Shown here: piece by piece, positions 1-8,412 of the stretch | Layout: the number at the start of each line of letters is the position of its first letter | Numbering within the stretch: position 1 is the stretch's first letter | Assembly: GCA_014860845.1 (NCBI GenBank) | Contig: JACZIY010000807.1 | Span: 1 to 9,492 of the forward strand | Direction: 5' to 3' | Origin: Anaerolineaceae bacterium | GTDB taxonomy: Bacteria > Chloroflexota > Anaerolineae > Anaerolineales > Anaerolineaceae | Length of the DNA: 9,492 nt | The notes under the pieces: model-generated | The model's input: the letters and a program-made list of their open reading frames with translations, nothing else | Databases searched by the model: none | What the model was told of the DNA's origin: nothing | Translations under genes and position numbers: made by a program

Positions 1-1
1 A

Positions 2-3000
2 AAACTACAAAATTCATTATCCCAGGCTCAGCTTGGTTCTTTGCCACCTTCTCAATTACCAGAACCCGATCAGTTGAGATTGCCAGAACGGCTGGTGATT
101 GATTATAGCAATCAGGATGAATTTATCAAACGAGCAGAAAAAGCATTAAAAGCTTTCGACTCGGATAATCCCTCCATGTGGCAAGCTATGACTGCTCAGG
201 GAGTCTATCGTGGCAACGGGAATCCAGGAAAGGTAGCTTTCCTCTTCCCAGGTCAGGGTTCACAATATGTGAACATGTTGCGCGAGTTACGCGCTATTGA
301 ACCGGTGGTGGATGCTGTCTTTGTAGAAGCAGATCGGGTCATGGAACCTTTATTGGGTAAACCTCTCACCTATTATATATATGCTGAAGGCGACGAAGCC
401 AGCCTTAAGGAAGCTGAACAGAAACTAAAAGATACGACCATCACCCAACCAGCGGTGCTGACAGCCAATGTGGCCTTGTTACGCCTTCTGGAAAAATACG
501 GGTTCAAACCTGATATGGTCATTGGACACAGTCTGGGTGAGTATGCTGCCCTGGTAGCTGCTGGTGTCTTACGATTCGATGAAGCGCTGGAAGTGGTCAG
601 CGCGCGTGGTCGTGAAATGGTCAAAGTCGCCATGGAAGATAATGGTTGCATGGCAGCTGTTTCAGCCCCTCTCAAGGAAGTAGAACGAATTCTTGATACG
701 ATTGATGAATATGTCGTTCTGGCGAATATTAACAGTCCTTTGCAGTCGGTTATTGCCGGTTCTACCAAAGGTGTTGATCTCGCCATCCAGGCATTTATGG
801 CAGCCAATTTCCAGGCAGTCAAAATTCCGGTTTCGCATGCTTTCCACACCAAAATTGTCGCGCCGGCCAGTCAGCCTCTTCGAAAAGTCATAGATCGCAT
901 GGACTTACAAGCACCTAGAATCCCCGTTGCTGCCAATGTTACCGGTGATTGGTATCCATCTGGACGCGAAGATATCCTTAATTTGCTGGCCGATCAGGTA
1001 GCTTCCCCGGTGCAATTCATTAACGGAGCCACAAAACTTTATGAAAACGGTGCCAGGATATTTGTAGAAGTAGGCCCAAAACGCGTATTAAATGCGCTTA
1101 CCAGCGACATCTTCAAAGATAATACTGATGTCACCCTAATTGCCACCAATCACCCACGAAAAGGAGCATTAACCAGCTTTAATGAAGCACTATGTGCTCT
1201 ATTCGCTGCCGGGTTACCTGCCAATTCTGAGAGAGTACAGGTTCCATCTGCCAATTTTCCGGAATATGTTGCTGTCTCTCAACCAACCTGCTTTGACGGT
1301 CGTGTTCCGCTCACAGGTTCAGTCGTTATTAGCGGTGCTGGTCTGGGTTTACCAGGCAAGAATGGACTGGTATTTGCAGATGACAATGTCAACCGGCTAC
1401 TAAAAGGCGAAGTGTTAATCGAGTCTTTTCCACAAAAAACTCGTGAAAATATGCTAAATAAACGCGTGACCCGCCTGGTCAAACATGAAGCCGGAGCAAT
1501 GATGGTCGATATTGACGACCTGGATGCAACCGTGAAATTAGCCGGACAGCGTGGCGGTTTTGATCCCGCCAATGAGTTTGGCATTCCAGAAGATCGTGTG
1601 GATGCCACCGATATCAGTACCCAACTGGCCATTGCCGCAGGTATTGATGCTTTACGGGATGCCGGTATTCCTTTAGTAATGAATTACCGCACCACCAGCA
1701 AAGGCACCTTGTTACCCAACCGCTGGATGTTGCCAGAAGCCATGCAGGATGAAACCGGCGTCATTTTTGGATCAGCCTTTCCAGGTCTGGAAAGAATGTC
1801 AGAAGAAGCTGACCGATATTACCAGTTCCAGAATTTATTGACACAAAAACAACAATTATTGGATATCATCCAGATGTTAAATGGTAGCGGTGGTAAGGTG
1901 GCTGAGACTCTTCAAAGTAAATTAGAGAATTTAGAAGCTCAGCTGCAGGCCAATGATTATCATTTCCATCGCCATTTTGTCTTTCGAGTACTGGCAATGG
2001 GACATTCCCAATTTGCCGAACATATTGGTGCTCGTGGACCGAATACCTATGTCAATGCAGCCTGTGCCACTACCACACATGCAGTCGCTATTGCTGAAGA
2101 TTGGATTCGCGCTGGACGCTGCCGGAGGGTGATCGTGATTGCCGGAGATGATGTCACCAGTGGAAATCTTGTCAACTGGATCGGAACAGGCTTGATGGCG
2201 AGTGGAGCAGCTACGACAGAAGGAAATGTACGTCAGGCAGCTCTTCCCTTCGATCGTCGCCGCAATGGCATGATTATGGGGATGGGTGCCGCCGCTCTGG
2301 TGGTGGAAGCCGAAGACGCAGTGCGTGAACGTGGCATGCGAGGTATCTGTGAGCTCCTTTCGAGTCAGATCGCTAATTCAGCTTTCCATGGAACCCGGTT
2401 GGATGTTCCACATGTCAGTGAAGTCATGCAGCGGGTAATTTCCCAGGCAGAACAACGCTTTGGTATTGATCGTCATGAAATCGCTGCCCGAACTGTATTC
2501 GTCTCTCATGAAACCTACACCCCGGCGCGTGGTGGTAGTGCCGCTGCAGAAATTCATGCCTTGCGGAAAACCTTTGGAGATCAGGCAAACAAAGTCATCA
2601 TAGCCAATACCAAAGGTTTCACAGGCCATACCATGGGCGTCGGTGTGGAAGATGTGATGGCTGTCAAAGCGCTGGAATTTGGCATGGTACCTCCCATCGC
2701 ACATTATGACAATGACTTTGAACCCGACCCAGAACTGGGAGATCTCAACCTTTCCAAAGGTGGTAATTATCCGGTGCAATTTTCACTGCGCCTGGGAGCA
2801 GGTTTTGGCTCACAAATTGCCATGACCTTAATCCGAAAAGTCTCTGGTGTAGGTGAACGCGTCAACCAGGAACAATATCAACAATGGCTGGCTTCTGTGT
2901 CCGGTTATCAACAACCAGAACTGGAAGTTGTCCAGCATAATTTACGTGTCAAACATGAGGGTGCCCCAAAGGTAAAACCGATGGTTTCCAACTGGCAATT

Positions 3001-5977
3001 TGGTCAGGGGCCTCAGGGTTGGGCGAGTGATGCTCCAGTTCCGGTAATTCCGCAAGTTAAAGGCAGCCCTGAAGTAATAACACCTGAACTTAAACCAGTG
3101 CCACAACCTGTTCCGGTTTCAGAAGCAACAACCATTAGCACCCCACAAAATGGTGAAGTAACCCAAGTGGTGCTCGAAAAAGTCAGTGAAAAAACGGGTT
3201 ACCCTGTGGAAATGCTAGATATGGAGCTCGATCTGGAAGCGGATCTGGGTATTGACACTGTCAAACAGGCAGAGTTATTTGCCAGTATTCGCGAGAATTT
3301 TGGCATCCCGCGCCGCGAAGACTTGCGTTTATCAGACTACAACACCCTGCAAAAAGTTGTCCAGTTTGTATTGGATGCCCAGGCGCAGCAAAAATCTATT
3401 GAGCAGGTTGAAGAAAAACCCACAGATCAACCAGAAAACTTGGTTGAATCTGAAGAGCTCGCCAGCATCAGAAGACGGGTACCGATTGCCGTTTTACGCC
3501 CCAGAATAGACCTGTGCACATCTACTGGCATGGTTTTAGAAAAGGGTTCCCGGGTGATCGTAATCCATGACAACGGTAAAGTTGCACCAGCCCTGGAAAA
3601 GAAGCTTAAAGATCAGCAGGTCGATGTTCTGTCCATCCAACCTAACAATCAGAACGAATTGATCCATCAGATCAAAGGATGGTCCGAGTCGGGTCCGATC
3701 GATGGGTTGTATTTCTTGCCAACCTTAAACAAGGAAACGCTGTTAACAAAGATAGGGTATGAAGATTGGCATAGCACGTTGGAATCCAAATTTTACAACC
3801 TGGTAACTGCCATCAGACAATTACCTGGGATCAAATTCCTTGTTGTTGCTACCCGCATGGATGGCTTGCACGGTTTATCTGCCACTGGGGCAGACAATCC
3901 TTTATCCGGGGCAGCGGCTGGCTTTGCCAAAGCCATCGCCCGCGAACGCAATGACATTTTTGTAAAAGTGGTCGATTTTTCGAGTAAGGCAAAACCTGCC
4001 ACCCTGGCAAAAATATTGGTCGAAGAAACGCTTTTTGACCCAGCTGTCATAGAAGTTGGCTGGGAAGAGGATCAACGTTTCACTTTGGTATTACAGGATT
4101 CTGAAATTGAAACAGACCAAACCAAACCAATTCCTCAAGGTGCAGTTTTTCTGGTTAGTGGTGGCACCGGTGGGATCACAGCTCCGATTGTGGAAGATCT
4201 GGCTCAGCATACCCAGGGACATTTCTATCTTCTGGCGCGCACCCACCTGCCGGAGAAAGATCATCCAGAATTGGAATTATTGGCCAAGGATCCCGAACAG
4301 CTCAAGTTTACGATCTTGCAACGGTTATCCAAATCCGGTCAAAAAGCTACCCCAGCCATCATCAATCAGGAGATCGCCGGATTGGAACGCGCTGCAGCGA
4401 CTTTAAAAACCATGGATGCGATCCATAAATCCTGTGGACAGGCAACTTATCTTCCTTGTGATGTCAGCGATCAAAATGCAGTAAACGAAGTAGTGAAGCA
4501 AATCATCCAGAAAGAAGGTCGGGTGAATGTGTTGGTCCACTCTGCTGGTGTGGAAAAGAGTCGCAAACTGGATTCCAAGAGCGAAGAGGAATTCAGGCAG
4601 ATTATAAACGTGAAAGCCACTGGTTTCTTCAACCTTTTCAAAGCACTCGAAAACGAAAAACAATTGCCACAAGCCATCGTCAATTTCGGTTCCGTTGCAG
4701 GCCGTTTTGGAAATTCTGGGCAAACTGATTACAGCGCGGCCAATGATCTGCTGTGCCGGCTTACATCCGCTTTCCGCCAACAATATCCTGAAATTCAGGT
4801 CGTGACCATCGATTGGGGTGCCTGGGCAGAAGTAGGAATGGCAAGCCGTGGTCATATCCCGGAATTAATGAAACGAGCCGGGATTGACATGATTCATCCA
4901 CAACAGGCTTCAGGTTGTGTTCGGCAGGAATTGGAAGCTGGCTCACACGGTGAAGTTGTTCTGGCAGGTTCATTGGGATTATTGGAAACTCAAAAAGACC
5001 CTAACGGTGGTCTGGACATTGAAAAAGCAAACATTGCGCTCACCAGTGGTCAACCGATTCATGTTATGCTTAGCCGCGCCAGTGGAGTCAGCCTTCAAGA
5101 TGGTATATTACTGGAAGCTGAATTGGATCCCAGCCAGGAAGCTTTCCTTAAAGACCACAGTCTGAATGGAACACCTCTTTTACCTGGTGTGATGGGCATT
5201 GAAGGTTTCTCGATTGCCGCTCAACATATTGCTTCCAGAATCGGATCATCTAAAAGTGGATTCCGGGTAGAAAGACTATCCAATATCCAGTTCATGACTC
5301 CTTTCAAATTCTACCGGGATGAAGCCCGACGCATCACCTGGAAAGCGCAGGTGGTTCGGGAGGAAGCAGGTCTGGTTGCTTATGTTACCCTTGAGTCTGA
5401 TCTCGCACGCGCACATCAACGCACAGATCATCTCCTGCACTTCTCTGGTCAGGTTTATCTGGTGCCTGCCAATCTTCCTCAGGTCAAAACAGAGGGAAAA
5501 GCACCGCATTGGAACGGCGCTTATACGCTACAGGCAAAGGACATCTACAAACTATATTTCCACGGTCCTGCTTTCCAGGTTCTGGAAGGCGTACAAAGAA
5601 ATGGGAATGTGGTTTTGGGAAAACTGAATCGCCAGATCCCTCCACTGTCCAAACAGGAAAAGAGCATGATCAGCGTGCCGATATTGGTTGAATTGTGTTT
5701 ACAAACGGCTGGCGTTTGGGATATTGGAAAAGCTGGAACACTCAGCCTTCCAAAATCGATAGGCGCATTACGATTGTACGAGAACAAAGTCAATGGATTG
5801 CCGATCTACGCGGAAGTGCAACCCGTCACTGAAAACGATGGAGAACAATACTTTGATGCCCGTGTAGTGGATAGCAAAGGTCAGGTCTACCTGGAAATTG
5901 AGAAGTATCGGACCTCTGCAATGCCATACAGCGTCGATCAGGAATTACTGACACCTGTAGAAACATTGATGAAGTAA
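2..5977 (+). CDS. Pfa-like iterative type I polyketide/lipid synthase, 3' part (AT-KS-ACP-KR-DH)
   Basis: This is a cytosolic multidomain synthase that builds an acyl chain from malonyl units; 1991 residues are visible. The frame is open to the left edge, so the gene starts outside the window. The TTG at 41 is only the first possible start codon and follows in-frame coding of the same linker. Domains, numbered from nt 2: AT about 75-380, with FPGQGSQ at 82, GHSLGEY with nucleophile Ser177, and SHAFH at about 279-283, the malonyl-type signature. KS about 440-945, with Cys688 in NAACATTTHA, His836 in SHETYTP and His876 in KGFTGH. A Pro-rich linker runs about 1010-1050. ACP about 1050-1128, motif DLGIDTVKQAE, with Thr1086 at the usual attachment Ser. 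KR about 1157-1662, with SGGTGGI near 1386, Lys1538, Ser1564, Tyr1577 and Asn1581. DH (double hot-dog) about 1687-1975, with His1719 in HSLNGTPLLP, YFHGPAFQ, and Glu1897/Gln1901 in VELCLQ. No thioesterase is visible. The pre-AT linker resembles that of PfaA-type proteins, so a further KS upstream is expected but unseen. Confidence 0.93.
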   Translation, partial: KLQNSLSQAQLGSLPPSQLPEPDQLRLPERLVIDYSNQDEFIKRAEKALKAFDSDNPSMWQAMTAQGVYRGNGNPGKVAFLFPGQGSQYVNMLRELRAIEPVVDAVFVEADRVMEPLLGKPLTYYIYAEGDEASLKEAEQKLKDTTITQPAVLTANVALLRLLEKYGFKPDMVIGHSLGEYAALVAAGVLRFDEALEVVSARGREMVKVAMEDNGCMAAVSAPLKEVERILDTIDEYVVLANINSPLQSVIAGSTKGVDLAIQAFMAANFQAVKIPVSHAFHTKIVAPASQPLRKVIDRMDLQAPRIPVAANVTGDWYPSGREDILNLLADQVASPVQFINGATKLYENGARIFVEVGPKRVLNALTSDIFKDNTDVTLIATNHPRKGALTSFNEALCALFAAGLPANSERVQVPSANFPEYVAVSQPTCFDGRVPLTGSVVISGAGLGLPGKNGLVFADDNVNRLLKGEVLIESFPQKTRENMLNKRVTRLVKHEAGAMMVDIDDLDATVKLAGQRGGFDPANEFGIPEDRVDATDISTQLAIAAGIDALRDAGIPLVMNYRTTSKGTLLPNRWMLPEAMQDETGVIFGSAFPGLERMSEEADRYYQFQNLLTQKQQLLDIIQMLNGSGGKVAETLQSKLENLEAQLQANDYHFHRHFVFRVLAMGHSQFAEHIGARGPNTYVNAACATTTHAVAIAEDWIRAGRCRRVIVIAGDDVTSGNLVNWIGTGLMASGAATTEGNVRQAALPFDRRRNGMIMGMGAAALVVEAEDAVRERGMRGICELLSSQIANSAFHGTRLDVPHVSEVMQRVISQAEQRFGIDRHEIAARTVFVSHETYTPARGGSAAAEIHALRKTFGDQANKVIIANTKGFTGHTMGVGVEDVMAVKALEFGMVPPIAHYDNDFEPDPELGDLNLSKGGNYPVQFSLRLGAGFGSQIAMTLIRKVSGVGERVNQEQYQQWLASVSGYQQPELEVVQHNLRVKHEGAPKVKPMVSNWQFGQGPQGWASDAPVPVIPQVKGSPEVITPELKPVPQPVPVSEATTISTPQNGEVTQVVLEKVSEKTGYPVEMLDMELDLEADLGIDTVKQAELFASIRENFGIPRREDLRLSDYNTLQKVVQFVLDAQAQQKSIEQVEEKPTDQPENLVESEELASIRRRVPIAVLRPRIDLCTSTGMVLEKGSRVIVIHDNGKVAPALEKKLKDQQVDVLSIQPNNQNELIHQIKGWSESGPIDGLYFLPTLNKETLLTKIGYEDWHSTLESKFYNLVTAIRQLPGIKFLVVATRMDGLHGLSATGADNPLSGAAAGFAKAIARERNDIFVKVVDFSSKAKPATLAKILVEETLFDPAVIEVGWEEDQRFTLVLQDSEIETDQTKPIPQGAVFLVSGGTGGITAPIVEDLAQHTQGHFYLLARTHLPEKDHPELELLAKDPEQLKFTILQRLSKSGQKATPAIINQEIAGLERAAATLKTMDAIHKSCGQATYLPCDVSDQNAVNEVVKQIIQKEGRVNVLVHSAGVEKSRKLDSKSEEEFRQIINVKATGFFNLFKALENEKQLPQAIVNFGSVAGRFGNSGQTDYSAANDLLCRLTSAFRQQYPEIQVVTIDWGAWAEVGMASRGHIPELMKRAGIDMIHPQQASGCVRQELEAGSHGEVVLAGSLGLLETQKDPNGGLDIEKANIALTSGQPIHVMLSRASGVSLQDGILLEAELDPSQEAFLKDHSLNGTPLLPGVMGIEGFSIAAQHIASRIGSSKSGFRVERLSNIQFMTPFKFYRDEARRITWKAQVVREEAGLVAYVTLESDLARAHQRTDHLLHFSGQVYLVPANLPQVKTEGKAPHWNGAYTLQAKDIYKLYFHGPAFQVLEGVQRNGNVVLGKLNRQIPPLSKQEKSMISVPILVELCLQTAGVWDIGKAGTLSLPKSIGALRLYENKVNGLPIYAEVQPVTENDGEQYFDARVVDSKGQVYLEIEKYRTSAMPYSVDQELLTPVETLMK

Positions 5978-5983
5978 TCTTTT

Positions 5984-6014
5984 TGGGCATAGGCCATCAT
6001 CTGGTCTATGCCCA
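5984..6014 (+). terminator. Strong intergenic hairpin, possible attenuator or weak terminator
   Basis: The arms TGGGCATAG (5984-5992) and CTATGCCCA (6006-6014) are perfect complements. Pairing continues inward through one G-U and three Watson-Crick pairs, giving a 13-bp stem and a 5-nt loop (5997-6001). It begins 7 nt after the synthase stop and is followed only by a weak T-rich stretch (ATTTCT), so full rho-independent termination is doubtful. It may stabilise the synthase mRNA 3' end or reduce read-through into the transferase gene. The ATG at 6008 lies inside the right arm, so the hairpin would bury that start codon. Confidence 0.55.
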
Positions 6015-6745
6015 TTTCTAACATGAAACCTGATTATCCTATTTTTTGGAACACACAAAAACTTGATTCAATTCCTGAAGGTTTAGATTGGTTATCCTTT
6101 CCGGAACAAAATCGGTACCAACAATTTCGCTTTCCAAAACGTCAAAATGATTGGTTACTGGGGCGTTGGACTGCTAAAAATCTACTTATTAATCTTTTTA
6201 CTGATACTGACACCATTCCATTCCACGAATTCTCGATTCATAATGAAGAAAGTGGTGCACCCTTTGTGATGTGGAACGATCAGCGTCTTGAAGGATCTTT
6301 ATCGATCAGTCACCGTAGTGAGTATGCCGTTGCAGCCTTCTGTTTCGATCCTGAGATCTCGATTGGGATGGATCTGGAAGAGATTGAAGCCAAGTCGCAT
6401 GGTTTTGTCGAAGATTATTTCACCGAACCAGAAGGTAGGATGGTGTTTGCCTTCTCCCTTGAAGAACAGGCACTGGCAGCTTCTCTTCTCTGGAGCGGTC
6501 GGGAAGCCATCGTAAAAGCATTGCAGATAGGACTGCGAATTGACACCCGCCAGATAGCATTCAAACTTCCCTCATTGAAATCCAACGAAGATTGGCAATC
6601 AGTCGAAATACTGCAATGTCCTTCAGAGGGTAAGAATCTGAAATTATTCTGGCGTAAATTAAATCATTCTCTGGTAACCCTGGCAATCAAACACAAAAAT
6701 CGAGAAGAAGACTTTGCTCCTGATTGGATTCAACAAATTTTGTGA
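6008..6745 (+). CDS. 4'-phosphopantetheinyl transferase (Sfp type)
   Basis: This enzyme moves the 4'-phosphopantetheine arm of coenzyme A onto carrier proteins, producing the holo-ACP. The product is 245 residues, usual for Sfp-type enzymes. Visible signatures are an N-terminal KRQNDWLLGRWTAKNL segment (about 44-59), SISHRSEYAVAAF (about 98-110), the Mg-binding IGMDLEEIE (about 118-126, Asp122 and Glu124), and WSGREAIVKAL (about 162-172), equivalent to the family WxxKEaxxK motif with Arg for the first Lys. Coordinates give the longest frame, but the second ATG at 6023 is also plausible and I slightly prefer it: the first lies inside a strong hairpin arm, neither has a clear Shine-Dalgarno sequence, and the conserved part begins only after residue 10. 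It sits 30-45 bp downstream of the synthase on the same strand, so co-expression is likely and the synthase ACP is the obvious substrate. Family assignment is firm; the partner is inferred from position. Confidence 0.9.
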   Translation: MPISNMKPDYPIFWNTQKLDSIPEGLDWLSFPEQNRYQQFRFPKRQNDWLLGRWTAKNLLINLFTDTDTIPFHEFSIHNEESGAPFVMWNDQRLEGSLSISHRSEYAVAAFCFDPEISIGMDLEEIEAKSHGFVEDYFTEPEGRMVFAFSLEEQALAASLLWSGREAIVKALQIGLRIDTRQIAFKLPSLKSNEDWQSVEILQCPSEGKNLKLFWRKLNHSLVTLAIKHKNREEDFAPDWIQQIL

Positions 6746-6762
6746 TGTTCTGAGCAGATTGC

Positions 6763-8406
6763 TTACAGCAAGCGCTGTGGGTAGTACATCTGCAGTTCAC
6801 TTGCCAGTGTAATACCCTGATTAGATAAACTTCGCACGCGTGCAAGATAAGCAGCGCCTTGAAGTATCTGCACAGCGACATCTACTACTTTCCGGTTTTC
6901 CACTGGTTCCAGTACACTACCTTTCACCCATTGATTAAAAGTTCCCATCGAAGGGCCACACCAGATTTGATAATCCATCTCCCTGCCAGGCTCCCCCACC
7001 ACCGACCAACGCGACGAAAGTCCCAGATACCAGCGGAAGATCAAAGCTAGCTTATGATGCGGATCTTTTAAGGCAAGGTCCAGGTTCTTTTGATCACGCT
7101 CACGAAAGAATACCTGGGTTTCTTCCCAGACTTCATCCAGGTTGCGCCGGAAAATGGTTTTTTCAATCTTTTCACGATCTGCAACAGGAATTTCCTCAAC
7201 AGCGTTATAGCGGTTATACAATTCGTATAAGCGGGAAGCACGCATGGCGAACATGGTGCCACGTTTCAAAACCTGCACCCGCACCCCCATCTCAAACATA
7301 TCGGCAGCCGGCGCCATGATCACATCGGCCATATCAGCTTGAGCAAGTAAATTCCTTGTGTGCAGCGATGCACCTGATTCAACACAGGCTTGATTGATGG
7401 ATCCGGTAACAACATATGCTGCCCCCATCATAAAGGCTGCCAATGCCGATGCCGGAGTACTTATACCCCCGCCTGCTCCAACACGAATTACCTGAGGATA
7501 ATTCATCTGCGCCTGCACTTCATCCCGCACTGCCAGCATGGTGGGGATCAGACCCACCAAAGGGCGATTATCGGTGTGACCACCAGAATCAGCTTCCACG
7601 GTAAGGTCATCCGCCATGGGTACCTGGCGTGCCAATTCAACCTGTTCTTTAGTTATTTTTCCATCAGCCAGCAATTGCTTGAGCAAGTCTTCAGGCGCAG
7701 GTAGCATGAATTTTCGTGCAACTTCCTTACGGGAAATTTTGGCAATGATTTTATTCCCAATCAAAACACTGCCATCACCTGTGCGGGAGAGGCCGGCTAC
7801 ACGAAAATGGACTAAAGCATAGGTCAAATCCATGTAGGCAGACGCTTCGATCACCTTCACACCTGACCTGATGTACATCTCTGCCAGATTTCTTTCTAAA
7901 TTAGGCTCATTCGGGCTGTTAATCAGGTTGATTGCAAAAGGCCCATCCGGTAACGCTTTTTGAATGGCATGAATGGCGGCTTCAATTCGAGTGGGTGGTA
8001 ATCCAGCGGAACCAAATGACCCCATCAGACCAGCTTTTCCCAATGCTACCACCATGTCCACCGAGGAAATTCCATTCGCCATCGCTCCGGCATAATAAGG
8101 ATAACGGGTGCCGTACGTTTGCATAAAGGTTGGGTCGCCAAACGCTTCAATTGGCATTGCAGGGGTATATGCAATTCTAGTTGCCTGAAATGGGATGCTC
8201 TTGTCAGAGATTGAAAATCCATTCTGATCGGTTAAGTATATTTTTGATTCATCACTTATCGCCCAAAGTGGTCGTTCCAAGTTCTTAAGTAGTATTTTTA
8301 ATTGATCAGAATCGTGATGTAATTGTTCCTGGCTTCCATACCAGGTAACTTGTTCTAATGGAGATTCTTGCTTTTGATTGCGGTGAAATGACATAGTTTG
8401 ATTCAT
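6763..8406 (-). CDS. pfaD: PfaD-family trans-acting enoyl reductase
   Basis: This is a stand-alone FMN-dependent TIM-barrel enoyl reductase of the 2-nitropropane dioxygenase-like superfamily, which in polyunsaturated fatty acid and trans-AT polyketide systems saturates ACP-bound enoyl intermediates. The product is 547 residues, about the usual PfaD length. Recognisable blocks in order: TRYPYYAGAMANGI (about 99-112), GLMGSFGSAGLPPTRIEAAI (about 126-145), INLINSPNEPNLE, IEASAYMDLT, MADDLTVEADSGGHTDNRPL (about 262-281), RVGAGGGISTP, AAYVVTGSINQACVESG, APAADMFEMGVRVQVLKRGT, LDEVWEET and FRWYLGLSSRWSVVGEPGRE (about 451-470). No break or missing block is seen. The ATG at 8406 is preferred over an in-frame ATG four codons later because AAGGA lies 6 nt upstream. 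It is convergent with the transferase gene, 17 bp away, so it needs its own promoter. FMN/NAD(P)H use and the partner synthase are inferred from family and proximity. Confidence 0.93.
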   Translation of the reverse strand: MNQTMSFHRNQKQESPLEQVTWYGSQEQLHHDSDQLKILLKNLERPLWAISDESKIYLTDQNGFSISDKSIPFQATRIAYTPAMPIEAFGDPTFMQTYGTRYPYYAGAMANGISSVDMVVALGKAGLMGSFGSAGLPPTRIEAAIHAIQKALPDGPFAINLINSPNEPNLERNLAEMYIRSGVKVIEASAYMDLTYALVHFRVAGLSRTGDGSVLIGNKIIAKISRKEVARKFMLPAPEDLLKQLLADGKITKEQVELARQVPMADDLTVEADSGGHTDNRPLVGLIPTMLAVRDEVQAQMNYPQVIRVGAGGGISTPASALAAFMMGAAYVVTGSINQACVESGASLHTRNLLAQADMADVIMAPAADMFEMGVRVQVLKRGTMFAMRASRLYELYNRYNAVEEIPVADREKIEKTIFRRNLDEVWEETQVFFRERDQKNLDLALKDPHHKLALIFRWYLGLSSRWSVVGEPGREMDYQIWCGPSMGTFNQWVKGSVLEPVENRKVVDVAVQILQGAAYLARVRSLSNQGITLASELQMYYPQRLL

Positions 8407-8412
8407 AAGATA

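Noticed and set aside
41..43. TTG at 41 as the start of the synthase gene
   Set aside because: The frame is open upstream to the window edge and the residues before it read as the same Gln/Pro/Leu-rich linker; a synthase starting here would lack the upstream part expected of the family.
2378..4855. Long minus-strand frames inside the synthase (for example 2378-2779 and 4403-4855)
   Set aside because: They lie opposite clearly conserved KS and KR coding sequence, show no recognisable domain, and have unconvincing composition; they are antisense shadows.
6765..6778. Short inverted repeat ACAGC/GCTGT near the convergent stop codons
   Set aside because: It has only 5 bp with a 4-nt loop and no T-run, and it lies inside the pfaD coding end; too weak for a bidirectional terminator.
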